DNA of 64,000 bases from Clostridium sp. 28_17 (GTDB lineage: Bacteria; Bacillota; Clostridia; TANB77; CAG-508). Position 1 is the first letter of the stretch, and every line of letters begins with the position of its first letter. This document shows positions 36,205 to 44,849 of the stretch, piece by piece. Location: positions 29,596 through 93,595 of the forward strand of contig MNRS01000014.1 of assembly GCA_001916065.1 (NCBI GenBank), given 5' to 3'. The position numbers were made by a program, and so were the translations under genes. The notes under the pieces are model-generated. The model ran no database searches, was not told where the DNA came from, and saw only the letters and a program-made list of their open reading frames with translations.

Positions 36205-37269
36205 ATGAAAAGAATAGGTATAATAACAATTAATGATAATAATAATTATGGAAATAGATTGCAAAACTATGCAGTTCAAGAATATTTAAAAAGATTAGGT
36301 TTTGAAGTAGAAACGTTAAGAAATGCAGAAGTATATAATGATAAAAAGAAATTTATATTAAGATTAATAAAAAAGAAATTAAAAGAAAATAAACATAATT
36401 TAACTGAAAGAGATAGATGTTTTAAAGTTTTTAATAATAATATAAAATTTTCAGAGAATAAAATAACAGCATTTTCACATATAAAAAACAAGTATGATTA
36501 TTTTATTGTTGGAAGTGATCAAGTATGGAATCCTAATATTGGAAGATTAAGAGATGTTGATTTATTAAATTTTGCAGATAGTAAGCAAAGGATAAGTTTA
36601 TCAGCTAGTTTTGGGGTTAATTGTATTTCAAAAGAAGACAAGAAAAAAATAAAAAAAGAATTATATAAATTTAAATCAATATCTGTTAGAGAAGAGGCTG
36701 GAAAAAGAATTATAAATGATATATTACCAAGAAATGATGTAGAAGTATTAATAGATCCGACAATGTTATTAACTGCTGATGAATGGGATAAAGTAGCAAA
36801 AAAACCAAAACAATTAGACAATTTAAAAAATAAGAGATATATACTTACATATTTCTTAGGAAATCTTTCTATGGATAAAAAAGGAAAAATAGAAGAAATA
36901 GCCCAAAAGAATAATTGTGAAATAATAAATATTTTGGATAAAAATAGTCCATTTTATCAAACTGGTCCAAGCGAATTTCTTTATTTGGAGAAAAATGCAA
37001 TATTAATTTGCACAGATTCATTTCATTCATGTGTGTTTTCTATTTTGTATAATAGACCATTTTTAGTTTTTCAAAGAGAAGGGAATGTGAATAAAATGAA
37101 TTCTAGAATAGAAACACTATTAAATAAGTTTAAGTTGGAGGACAGAGAGGTTAATGAAAACATAACTGATGATAAGTTGAAATATGATTATTCTCAAGCT
37201 TATAAAATATTAGAAAATGAAAGAGATAAAACTAAGATTTTTATTAAAAATGCACTAGATATAAAATAG
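36205..37269 (+). CDS. Polysaccharide pyruvyl transferase
   Basis: A stand-alone member (about 354 aa) of PF04230, adding a pyruvate ketal to a sugar. It has GIITINDNNNYGNRLQNYAVQEYL, VGSDQVWNPN, VREEAGKRII, IDPTMLL and CTDSFHSCVFSILYNRPF. An upstream ATG at 36178 would overlap the polymerase gene; ATG 36205 has AAAGGAG at the right distance and the family N-terminus. It is a paralogue of the N-terminal domain of the 31637 fusion, so two pyruvylation steps or two acceptors are possible. Confidence 0.88.
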   Translation: MKRIGIITINDNNNYGNRLQNYAVQEYLKRLGFEVETLRNAEVYNDKKKFILRLIKKKLKENKHNLTERDRCFKVFNNNIKFSENKITAFSHIKNKYDYFIVGSDQVWNPNIGRLRDVDLLNFADSKQRISLSASFGVNCISKEDKKKIKKELYKFKSISVREEAGKRIINDILPRNDVEVLIDPTMLLTADEWDKVAKKPKQLDNLKNKRYILTYFLGNLSMDKKGKIEEIAQKNNCEIINILDKNSPFYQTGPSEFLYLEKNAILICTDSFHSCVFSILYNRPFLVFQREGNVNKMNSRIETLLNKFKLEDREVNENITDDKLKYDYSQAYKILENERDKTKIFIKNALDIK

Positions 37270-37281
37270 AAAGGAAATTTT

Positions 37282-38817
37282 ATGAGAATAGAACGAACTA
37301 AAAATGCAACAAAAAATATTATATTTGGAGTTATACTAAAATTATATCAAATATTAGTTCCATTTTTTATTAGAACTGCAATGATATATTCATTGGGAAT
37401 AGAATATTTAGGTTTAAATAGTTTATTTACATCAATATTACAAGTTTTAAATCTTGCAGAGCTTGGTGTGGGCAGTGCAATGGTTTTTAGTATGTATAAG
37501 CCTATTTCAGAAGATGATGATAAAAAAATATGTGCATTAATGCAACTATATAAGATATATTATAGATTTATAGGAATAGTAGTATTGGTAGTTGGATTAA
37601 TTTTATGTCCATTTGTACCATATCTTATAAAAAATGATTTACCTAAAGATATGAATATATATATTTTGTATATTTTAAACTTATTGGCTACAGTTTTTTC
37701 ATATTGGTTATTTGCATATAAAAATAGTATATTACAAGCACATCAAAGACAAGATATAATAAGTAAAGTAACTATTTTGGTTAATACAATACAATATATA
37801 TTACAGATTATAGCAATATGTGTTATAAAAAATTATTATTTGTATGTAGTGTTTTTATTATTAGCACAGATATTTATAAATGTAATTACAGCATATAAAT
37901 CTAATATTATGTATCCACAATATAAGGCATATGGAAAACTAGAAAAAGAAGAAATAAAAAAGATAAATAGAAGAGTTAGAAACTTGTTTACTGCTAAAAT
38001 AGGCGGAATAATAGTAAACTCAGCTGATTCAATAGTTATATCATCTTTTTTAGGCTTAAAGGTATTAGCTATTTATCAAAATTATTATTATATATTAACA
38101 GCTATAATAGGAATTGTAGGAGTTATTTTTTCTGCATGTACGGCGGGAATAGGAAATAGTTTGATTGTTGAAAGCAAAGAAAAGAATTATAATGATTTAA
38201 AAAAGTTTACTTTTATAATAGTATGGATTGCTGGATTTTGTGCCAGTTCATTGATGTGTATGTTCCAGACATTTATGGAATTATGGGTAGGAAGAGAATT
38301 ACTTCTTGATATTCCAATTGTAGTATGTTTAGTAATTTATTATTTTATATATGAGATAAATGCTCTATTAAATTTATATAAAGATGCAGCAGGAATATGG
38401 CACAGCGATAGATTTAGGCCTTTGATTACAGCAGGAACTAATTTGATTTTAAATTTAATATTAGTTAATTATATAGGGCTATATGGGGTAATATTATCAA
38501 CAGTAATATCTAGTGCTATAATAGGGATACCATGGCTTTTACATAACTTATCTAAAGAAGTATTTAGATTAAATTTAAAGGAATATATTATAGAATTATT
38601 AAAATATATAATGTCAGTAGCATGTATAGTAGGTATATGTTATTATATCTCAAGTTTTATACATCAAGTTAGTGTAATAACATTAATAGTTAAGGGAATT
38701 ATATGCATTGTTGTTTTTAATTTGATTTTTATAATCTTAAATTTTAGAAAAAAAGAATTTTATGAAACAATGCGTTTGGTAAAAAAAATATTTAATATAA
38801 AAAATAGAGGTGGATAG
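37282..38817 (+). CDS. Wzx-type polysaccharide flippase
   Basis: A 511-aa MATE/MOP-superfamily transporter with about 12-14 helices. The N-terminus RTKNATKNIIFGVILKLYQILVPFFIRTAMIYSLG and GLNSLFTSILQVLNLAELGVGSAMVFSMY are typical of polysaccharide exporters (PF01943/PF13440 type). It should flip the lipid-linked repeat unit across the membrane before polymerisation by the EpsG-like protein. Confidence 0.88.
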   Translation: MRIERTKNATKNIIFGVILKLYQILVPFFIRTAMIYSLGIEYLGLNSLFTSILQVLNLAELGVGSAMVFSMYKPISEDDDKKICALMQLYKIYYRFIGIVVLVVGLILCPFVPYLIKNDLPKDMNIYILYILNLLATVFSYWLFAYKNSILQAHQRQDIISKVTILVNTIQYILQIIAICVIKNYYLYVVFLLLAQIFINVITAYKSNIMYPQYKAYGKLEKEEIKKINRRVRNLFTAKIGGIIVNSADSIVISSFLGLKVLAIYQNYYYILTAIIGIVGVIFSACTAGIGNSLIVESKEKNYNDLKKFTFIIVWIAGFCASSLMCMFQTFMELWVGRELLLDIPIVVCLVIYYFIYEINALLNLYKDAAGIWHSDRFRPLITAGTNLILNLILVNYIGLYGVILSTVISSAIIGIPWLLHNLSKEVFRLNLKEYIIELLKYIMSVACIVGICYYISSFIHQVSVITLIVKGIICIVVFNLIFIILNFRKKEFYETMRLVKKIFNIKNRGG

Positions 38818-38818
38818 A

Positions 38819-39973
38819 ATGATAAAAATAGAGAAGAAAGATGATTGTTGTGGATGTTCGGCATGTTATAATATTTGTCCACAAAATGCTATAACAATGG
38901 AGGGTGATGAAAAAGGCTTTGCATATCCAGTGGTAAAACAAGAATTATGTATTAATTGCGACTTGTGTAAAAAAGTATGTCCTATCTTAAACCAAAATAA
39001 AATTGAAAATGTACCATATGCATATGCATGCATTAATAAAAATGATAAAGTTCGAAAAGAAAGTTCATCTGGAGGTGTTTTTTCAATACTTGCAGAAGAA
39101 ATTCTAAAAAATAATGGCGTTGTATTTGGGGCCACATTTGATTCAAATTATAATGTAATACATACCTATATAGATAATAAAAATGAATTAAATAAGTTTA
39201 GGGGCTCTAAATATGTACAAAGTACAATAGGAAGTTGCTATAGTGATGTAAAAAAATTCTTGAATCAAGGGAAATATGTATTATTTACAGGAACACCATG
39301 TCAAATAGAAGGATTAAAAAAATATTTAGTAAAAGAATATGAGAAGTTATATACTCAAGATTTTATTTGCCATGGAGTTCCATCTCCATTGGTTTGGAAA
39401 AAATATTTAGAATTCAGACAAAAAAAAATAAATAAAAAACCTGTTAATATTTATTTTAGAAATAAAGATGATGGTTGGAAAGAATTTAATATGAAATTTG
39501 AATATGTCGATTTTCAATATAAGGAGAACTTAAAAAAAGATCCATATTTACAAGCATTTTTAAAAAATACTTCATTAAGAGATTCATGTTATAATTGTAA
39601 ATTCAAAAAAATAAATAGAATGTCTGATATAACACTAGGAGATTTTTGGGGGGTAGAAAAAGTTTTACCAGAAATGTATGATAATATAGGAACATCGTTA
39701 GTTATAATAAATTCTCGAAAAGGTGAAGAGTTATTTAGAAATATAAAAGAAAATATAGAATGTAAAGCAGTCGAAGATGTTAATGAGGCTATAAAATATA
39801 ACCCAAGTATGATATATTCTTCAAAAATTGATAAAAATAGAAAAAAATTTTTTGAAAATTTAGATATACTTCAATTTGATAAATTAGTAATGAAATATAC
39901 ATATAAAATTCCTATACATATATTAGTTGCTAACAAGTGTAAAAAAATTATAAAAAAAATTATAAAAAAGTGA
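38819..39973 (+). CDS. Ferredoxin-FrhB-like oxidoreductase
   Basis: A protein of about 384 aa with two N-terminal [4Fe-4S] motifs (CCGCSACYNICP and CINCDLCKKVCP) and a FrhB-like domain (SSSGGVFSILAEEILKNNGVVFGA, GTPCQIEGLKKYL, FICHGVPSP, CYNCKFKKINRMSDITLGDFWG). It is a close paralogue of the C-terminal two-thirds of the 31637 fusion. It probably works with the neighbouring pyruvyl transferase as the unfused version of the same module. ATG 38819 is chosen because AGAGGTGG precedes it; GTG 38810 lies inside that site. Confidence 0.85.
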   Translation: MIKIEKKDDCCGCSACYNICPQNAITMEGDEKGFAYPVVKQELCINCDLCKKVCPILNQNKIENVPYAYACINKNDKVRKESSSGGVFSILAEEILKNNGVVFGATFDSNYNVIHTYIDNKNELNKFRGSKYVQSTIGSCYSDVKKFLNQGKYVLFTGTPCQIEGLKKYLVKEYEKLYTQDFICHGVPSPLVWKKYLEFRQKKINKKPVNIYFRNKDDGWKEFNMKFEYVDFQYKENLKKDPYLQAFLKNTSLRDSCYNCKFKKINRMSDITLGDFWGVEKVLPEMYDNIGTSLVIINSRKGEELFRNIKENIECKAVEDVNEAIKYNPSMIYSSKIDKNRKKFFENLDILQFDKLVMKYTYKIPIHILVANKCKKIIKKIIKK

Positions 39974-40001
39974 AATATTACTAAAATATTTCATTTTTTT
40001 T
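39971..40001 (+). terminator. Terminator of the polysaccharide operon
   Basis: TGAAATATT pairs with AATATTTCA around a 5-nt loop and is followed by eight T. This is the first convincing terminator after the operon promoter at 25645. Confidence 0.8.
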
Positions 40002-40019
40002 ACATTTATGTTACAAGCC

Positions 40020-40048
40020 TTTACAAGAATTAAGCAATATTTTATAAT
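40020..40048 (+). promoter_or_regulatory. Promoter of the dockerin protein gene
   Basis: TTTACA (40020) and TATAAT (40043) are 17 bases apart. The cohesin gene has a near-identical arrangement at 43065. Confidence 0.75.
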
Positions 40049-40113
40049 AATAATGGAGATTTATGTATATATTTATAAAGAAGAGGTGATTAATAATTAG
40101 CTATAATAATAGA

Positions 40114-43020
40114 ATGATAAAAAAAATAAAATTTAGAAGATTAATATTGTCAATCAATATATGTATAGTACTATTATTAATCATAATAATTATAAAAAAT
40201 TTGAAGTATAGTAAGAAAAAAATAGAGTATGAACAAAAAATTGCAAATTTGCAACAAGCAAGTATTAATTTTTCAGAAAGTATTGAAAAAGAAGATAAGG
40301 AAATAAAAACATACTATGTTTCAGCAGATGGAATATCTAATGATGGAACTGATATAAATAATCCAATGTCTTTAAATGAAGCAAATAAAAAAACGTATTA
40401 TGGAAATGAAAAAGTTCTTTTTAAAAGAGGGGATATATTTTATGGTGTTATAAATTTTAATGTAGACGCAACTGATGAAAAAATGTTTTATATAGGAACA
40501 TACGGAGAAAGCGAGGAAAAGCCGATAATAAGTGGAGCTAATATTTTAGTAAATAGTAATGCATGGGTATATGATGAAGAAGGTTTATATAAAATTGATT
40601 TATCAAATTACTCAAATTTTTATGGAATTGGAAGGACATATTGGCAACCTTATAATATAGGATTCTTAGAAGATGAAAATGGAAATATTTATGGAAAAAG
40701 AAAAAAGTCAAAAGAATTATTAGAAGATGAAAATGATTTTTATTGTGAAAATAATTACCTTTATATAAAATCAATTATAAATCCTAGTCAAAAGTTTGGA
40801 AGAATAAAATTCGTTTCTAGGAATAATTTAGTAAGAATATCATCTAATACAATAATAACAGGTTTAAATATACAAGATACAGGAGCACATGGTATAGTAA
40901 AAAAGGATGATGAACTAAAAAATGTATATATAAAAAATTGTATTATTCAAAATATCGGAGGAAGTGTACAAAATATAAATACATTCACAAGATATGGAAA
41001 TGGAATTGAATTTTGGAATCAAGCAGAAAATACATTAGTAGAAAATTGTATAATAAGAAATATATATGATGCAGGATATACCGTGCAGGGAAATACAACG
41101 AATACAGGATTTGAGAACAATATATGTAAAAATAATATATTTATAAATGATACATATGATGTTGAAATGTTTTCATACAATAAAAATGATAGTAATACTA
41201 AAACAAAATTAACAGAACAATTAATAAATAATAATATATCAATAAATCAAGGACGTGGTTGGGGATACATTGTGAGACCAGATAAATTATCTGCTTCTAT
41301 ACTAGTATTATGGTCTGATTATTCTTTACCACAAGATGCAAATATTGAGATAAAGAATAATACATATTATAATTATAGAAATAATTTTAATACATATGTC
41401 AATAACCCTATTACAAAAGAACATTTTTCAGGTACCATAGAATCAGATAATAATCATATGTATATGGCAGATGATACAACATTATTTATTAGAAAGGGTA
41501 ATTATCAAGACCGTTCAATATTAAAAGAATACAACCAAGATCAAAATTCAACCTTTAAATTATTAACAGATAAACAAATAAAACAAGTATCAAATACAGA
41601 AATATTGAATTCAAATGATTATAATAAAATAAAAGAATATTATGAGAATTTAGAAAAAGAATTTAGTTATGATGAAATAAAGCAACCAATTATAGACAAT
41701 TATAATAAATATATAAACGAAAATACAATTACTTTATCTAAAATAACTAATGCAACAAATGATTTAAATGATATAAAGAATAGAATAGAAAGTACACAAT
41801 TGAATACTTTAAATGAAAATATTTTAAAGGAAATAACAGACGATATTTATACAATTGAAGTGAATACACTAAAGGCTAATGTAGAAGGAAAAATTACTAA
41901 TAAAGAAATGGAACAGACAATAAAGAATCTAAATGAATTAGCACATCAGATAGATAACATATATAATAAAGCAGAAATATCAAACCAATTTAATAAAAAA
42001 GATATAGAAAAATATATTGAACAAGCACAAGAAAGAATAGATAATTGTCAGGATCTAAACATTGAAAATTTATCACTTTTATTAAATATAGGAAATGACA
42101 TTTTGAGCAAAGAAGCAACTTCATATGCGGATTATTTATATGCAACAATGTTGGATACATGGTCAAAAAGTATTATAGATAAAAAAATAGAGCAGTACAT
42201 AAACGAAAATCCAGTACAGATAGAATATTCTGAGCAAAAATTAACTAACAAAAATGTAATAGCAGCAATTAAAACAAATGCAAATATAAAAATATTAAAT
42301 AACTCAAACAAAAGAGATTACATTTTTAAAGAGAATGGAGTATTTACATTTGAATATGAAATAAAAGAAAGAAAATTATCAATACAAGCACAAGTAACCA
42401 ACATAGACAAAACACCACCACAAATAACCGGAATAGAACAAGGTGGAAAATACAAAGAAAGTATAACACCACAAATAACAGACGAAAACCTATCAGAAGT
42501 AAAACTAATAAAAGACGGACAAGAAGTAGAAAACTACAAACAAAACACCGCAATAACACAAGAAGGAATATATCAACTAAAAGCAACAGACAAAGCAGGA
42601 AACGAAACAAGCATCAATTTTGTAATAGCATATCCTGAAGATGAAAAATACAAAATAGAAAACAACACAATAAAAAACATAAAAGGTGAAACATCAGTAG
42701 AAACATTAAAAGGAAAATTGCAAGTAGACGAAAAATATACAATAAAGAGAAAAGATACAGAAATACAAAATAGCGATAACATTGCAACAGGGGATATATT
42801 AGAAACAGAAAGTGGAAACAAATATACATTAATTGTACGTGGTGACCTAAATAAAGACGGCAAAGTGGATATAAAAGACCTAGTAAAAATGAGAAAATTC
42901 TTACTATTAGGTAATAATTTAGACGAAAGCGAAGAAATGGCAGCAGACACAAACATAGATGGAAAAGAAATAAGCATAAAAGATTTGGTAAAAATGAGAA
43001 TTATCTTACTAACTCAGTAA
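40114..43020 (+). CDS. Membrane-anchored right-handed beta-helix protein with Ig-like and dockerin domains
   Basis: A 968-aa surface protein. A membrane anchor (about 10-29) is followed by a parallel beta-helix/pectate-lyase-like region (about 65-430: SNTIITGLNIQDTGAHGIV, NGIEFWNQAENTLVENCIIRNIYDAGY). Next come helical segments (about 510-720), an Ig-like domain (DKTPPQITGIEQGG to DKAGNETSINFVI) and a C-terminal type I dockerin (GDLNKDGKVDIKDLVKMRKFL and ADTNIDGKEISIKDLVKMR, two calcium loops). It probably cleaves or binds a polysaccharide. The AGAGGTGA site lies 25 bases before ATG 40114 but six before an in-frame ATT at 40096, so a non-canonical start is possible. Confidence 0.87.
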   Translation: MIKKIKFRRLILSINICIVLLLIIIIIKNLKYSKKKIEYEQKIANLQQASINFSESIEKEDKEIKTYYVSADGISNDGTDINNPMSLNEANKKTYYGNEKVLFKRGDIFYGVINFNVDATDEKMFYIGTYGESEEKPIISGANILVNSNAWVYDEEGLYKIDLSNYSNFYGIGRTYWQPYNIGFLEDENGNIYGKRKKSKELLEDENDFYCENNYLYIKSIINPSQKFGRIKFVSRNNLVRISSNTIITGLNIQDTGAHGIVKKDDELKNVYIKNCIIQNIGGSVQNINTFTRYGNGIEFWNQAENTLVENCIIRNIYDAGYTVQGNTTNTGFENNICKNNIFINDTYDVEMFSYNKNDSNTKTKLTEQLINNNISINQGRGWGYIVRPDKLSASILVLWSDYSLPQDANIEIKNNTYYNYRNNFNTYVNNPITKEHFSGTIESDNNHMYMADDTTLFIRKGNYQDRSILKEYNQDQNSTFKLLTDKQIKQVSNTEILNSNDYNKIKEYYENLEKEFSYDEIKQPIIDNYNKYINENTITLSKITNATNDLNDIKNRIESTQLNTLNENILKEITDDIYTIEVNTLKANVEGKITNKEMEQTIKNLNELAHQIDNIYNKAEISNQFNKKDIEKYIEQAQERIDNCQDLNIENLSLLLNIGNDILSKEATSYADYLYATMLDTWSKSIIDKKIEQYINENPVQIEYSEQKLTNKNVIAAIKTNANIKILNNSNKRDYIFKENGVFTFEYEIKERKLSIQAQVTNIDKTPPQITGIEQGGKYKESITPQITDENLSEVKLIKDGQEVENYKQNTAITQEGIYQLKATDKAGNETSINFVIAYPEDEKYKIENNTIKNIKGETSVETLKGKLQVDEKYTIKRKDTEIQNSDNIATGDILETESGNKYTLIVRGDLNKDGKVDIKDLVKMRKFLLLGNNLDESEEMAADTNIDGKEISIKDLVKMRIILLTQ

Positions 43021-43064
43021 CAAAATTGTAATAAAACTGTAACATAAACTTAATATAAAGAACA

Positions 43065-43093
43065 TTTACAAAGAAAAACGAAAATGGTACAAT
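43065..43093 (+). promoter_or_regulatory. Promoter of the cohesin protein gene
   Basis: TTTACA (43065) and TACAAT (43088) are 17 bases apart, 53 bases before the start codon. Confidence 0.7.
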
Positions 43094-43145
43094 ATTAATA
43101 TAAAAAGCAGAAATGTGTAAAAAATTAGTATTGGAGAGATGAAAA

Positions 43146-43877
43146 ATGAGAAAAAATATTATATTAAGTATATTTATGATAATAACACTATTGGTAGCAA
43201 ACATATCATTTGCAGCAGGAACACCAACTGCGGAATTAACAATAACAGCAAACAAAACCACAGTTACAAGCACTGACAAAACAATAGAAGTAACAATTAC
43301 ATTAGGAAATATAAGTAATCTAGTTTCAACAGGAAGCAATATAGTTTTAGCATACGAGGGAACACTAGAATATGACTCAAATATGTTCGAAAAAGTAGAA
43401 GTAAAAGGTCAAAACGACTGGACTGCATCATATGAGCCAACCACTAAAAAAATATTAGGAGATACAACAAGTGCTAAAGCAAACACAGTAATTGCAAAAT
43501 TAACATTTACTTTAAAAAACAGTGTAGCAAAAGATGCAACAGGAACTATTAAATTAAACAATATCAAATTAACAGATGAAACAAACGATTTTACTTTTAA
43601 TAAAACTATTACTGTAACAAATAAAACCCAAAGTGAAGATCCAAAACAAGATAAATCAGAAAGTGACGAAAACAAAATACCTGATAACAACACAATAGAT
43701 GATCAAAATTCAATAGATAAGGTACAAAGCAAAGATAATAACACTGTAGATCCTAGCAAAGCAAAAGGTAGTCTTCCTAAAGCGGGTCTTAAAAATGTTA
43801 TGATTTTGGCAGTATTAATTATTGTGATTTCTGGTGTATTTAGTTTTGCTAGATATAAAATGATTAAATTGAAATAA
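43146..43877 (+). CDS. Single-cohesin protein with LPxAG-type wall/membrane anchor
   Basis: A 243-aa exported protein. A signal peptide (1-22) leads into a cohesin-like beta domain (about 26-155: VEVTITLGNISNLVSTGSNI, GTLEYDSNMFEKVEV, VIAKLTFTLKNS, GTIKLNNIKLTDETNDF). An Asp/Asn/Lys-rich linker follows. LPKAG (about 211-215), a hydrophobic helix and a basic tail form a sortase-like sorting signal, with A in place of the usual T. It directly follows a dockerin protein, so it is probably the cell-surface receptor for it. No sortase gene is in the window. Confidence 0.85.
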   Translation: MRKNIILSIFMIITLLVANISFAAGTPTAELTITANKTTVTSTDKTIEVTITLGNISNLVSTGSNIVLAYEGTLEYDSNMFEKVEVKGQNDWTASYEPTTKKILGDTTSAKANTVIAKLTFTLKNSVAKDATGTIKLNNIKLTDETNDFTFNKTITVTNKTQSEDPKQDKSESDENKIPDNNTIDDQNSIDKVQSKDNNTVDPSKAKGSLPKAGLKNVMILAVLIIVISGVFSFARYKMIKLK

Positions 43878-43882
43878 TTTTT

Positions 43883-43916
43883 AAAACAACTCAGAATTTA
43901 ATTTTGGGTTGTTTTT
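43883..43916 (+). terminator. Terminator of the cohesin gene
   Basis: AAAACAACTC pairs with GGGTTGTTTT (one G-U pair) around a 13-nt loop and runs into T. Confidence 0.75.
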
Positions 43917-43957
43917 ATAATCACCTTTTTTGTGGTTATAAATTTGTCAAAATTTTC

Positions 43958-44097
43958 TGAAATTTGACAAATTTATAATAAATGCACATTATAACTACAA
44001 CAGAAATAAAAAGGGAAAATGAATAAAAAAAGGAGCAAAATAACCATAATTTATAAAAGGTGGCTATTATTTATTTTTAATATTTTTATTCATAAAA
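43958..44097 (+). repeat. Collapsed copy of the 46.33-47.10 kb gene cassette
   Basis: Bases 43964-44043 match the promoter, ribosome site and first codons of the gene at 46394: TTGACA-17-CATTAT, then ATGAATAAAAAAAGGAGCAA at 44019, coding MNKKRSKI versus MDKKGSKI. They run directly into a copy of the terminator region at 47047-47095. The whole gene body of about 640 bases is missing. The leftover frame encodes about 56 codons to a stop at 44189 and is probably not a real protein. Confidence 0.65.
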
Positions 44098-44111
44098 AAT
44101 TTTTTAGAGGA

Positions 44112-44140
44112 TTGACAATAATAAAATACTATCATATAAT
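44112..44140 (+). promoter_or_regulatory. Perfect consensus sigma-A promoter of the retron-like RNA
   Basis: TTGACA (44112) and TATAAT (44135) match consensus exactly with a 17-base spacer. No long open frame follows for about 400 bases, so the promoter appears to drive a non-coding RNA and, beyond it, the downstream genes. Confidence 0.8.
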
Positions 44141-44146
44141 AAAATT

Positions 44147-44540
44147 ATTCCCAAAGAAGCTCGAAAATACTCCCTTTTATGGTTGGTGAAAATCAATGAA
44201 GAATACAAAAAAAGTATTCTGCATACTATTGGGGCTGCAGAGGAAGAAAAGTACATTCAAAATTTAATACTATATCATATCAAATGCTGTAACATCACAA
44301 TAGCGGATAATACTGTATAACACAAGGAAATAATCGGACACAAATATAACTAAAATATCAAATATATTTTATTGTAGAAATATTTGTAACCAATTATGTG
44401 ACTAATATTGCATATACTAAGGGAGTTATTCGTATGTCCGGCAATAAGTTTAATTAGAAAACCACAAATAAGCTGTTCACTTTCAAAAGATTAGGACAAG
44501 GGAGACTTTTTATCTCTTTGATAAGAAGGCTAATCTAAAA
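44147..44540 (+). ncRNA. Candidate retron-like structured RNA (msr-msd-like)
   Basis: A non-coding interval of about 400 bases lies between a consensus promoter and a small membrane-protein gene plus reverse transcriptase. Local pairings include GAATAC-GTATTC (44200-44218), CGGACA-TGTCCG (about 44334 with 44434), which encloses ACAAATAT-ATATTTGT, and near the 3' end GATTAG-CTAATC around an inner GAGA-TCTC stem (about 44489-44536). This matches a retron layout, with the RNA upstream of the RT. I could not identify a1/a2 repeats or the branching G with certainty, so boundaries are approximate. Confidence 0.55.
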
Positions 44541-44558
44541 AAAGGAGGTGAAATTATT

Positions 44559-44789
44559 ATGAAAATCTCAAAACAGATAGCAAATTTATTATTTTTGACT
44601 ATATGTATATGTTTCATAATGCGAATTGGGAAAATTTGTGGGTTTAGTGAAGAAATTTTAAAAGAAGTAATTAAATACTTAATTACTGGTTTTTTTAGTT
44701 TTGAGGTTATAATCAAATTACATTTTTCCATTATTAAAAAAGGGAAAAAAGTGATTATGAATATTGATTTCTTTACTAAAGCTAATTAA
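44559..44789 (+). CDS. Small two-helix membrane protein, candidate retron effector
   Basis: A 76-aa protein with two predicted membrane helices (about 8-28 and 38-57), a short loop and a basic C-terminal segment. The ribosome site AAGGAGGTGA is the best in the window. Its position between the structured RNA and the RT is where some retrons carry an effector; a two-helix membrane effector is known for retron Ec48. No sequence family is recognised, and a holin-like pore is an alternative. The role is inferred from context only. Confidence 0.6.
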   Translation: MKISKQIANLLFLTICICFIMRIGKICGFSEEILKEVIKYLITGFFSFEVIIKLHFSIIKKGKKVIMNIDFFTKAN

Positions 44790-44849
44790 ACTTTTTTTGT
44801 TATAAATAGATTTGAAAGAATCTACTTATAAGAGAAAAAGGAGAAAATA

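Noticed and set aside
25724..39973. The polysaccharide operon as a prophage or integrative element
   Set aside because: No integrase, phage structural genes or attachment repeats; gene content is that of a capsule/exopolysaccharide locus.
44019..44189. A 56-codon frame upstream of the retron-like RNA as a real gene
   Set aside because: Its first codons come from a cassette start and the rest reads through a terminator repeat and the promoter at 44112, so it is a fusion remnant.
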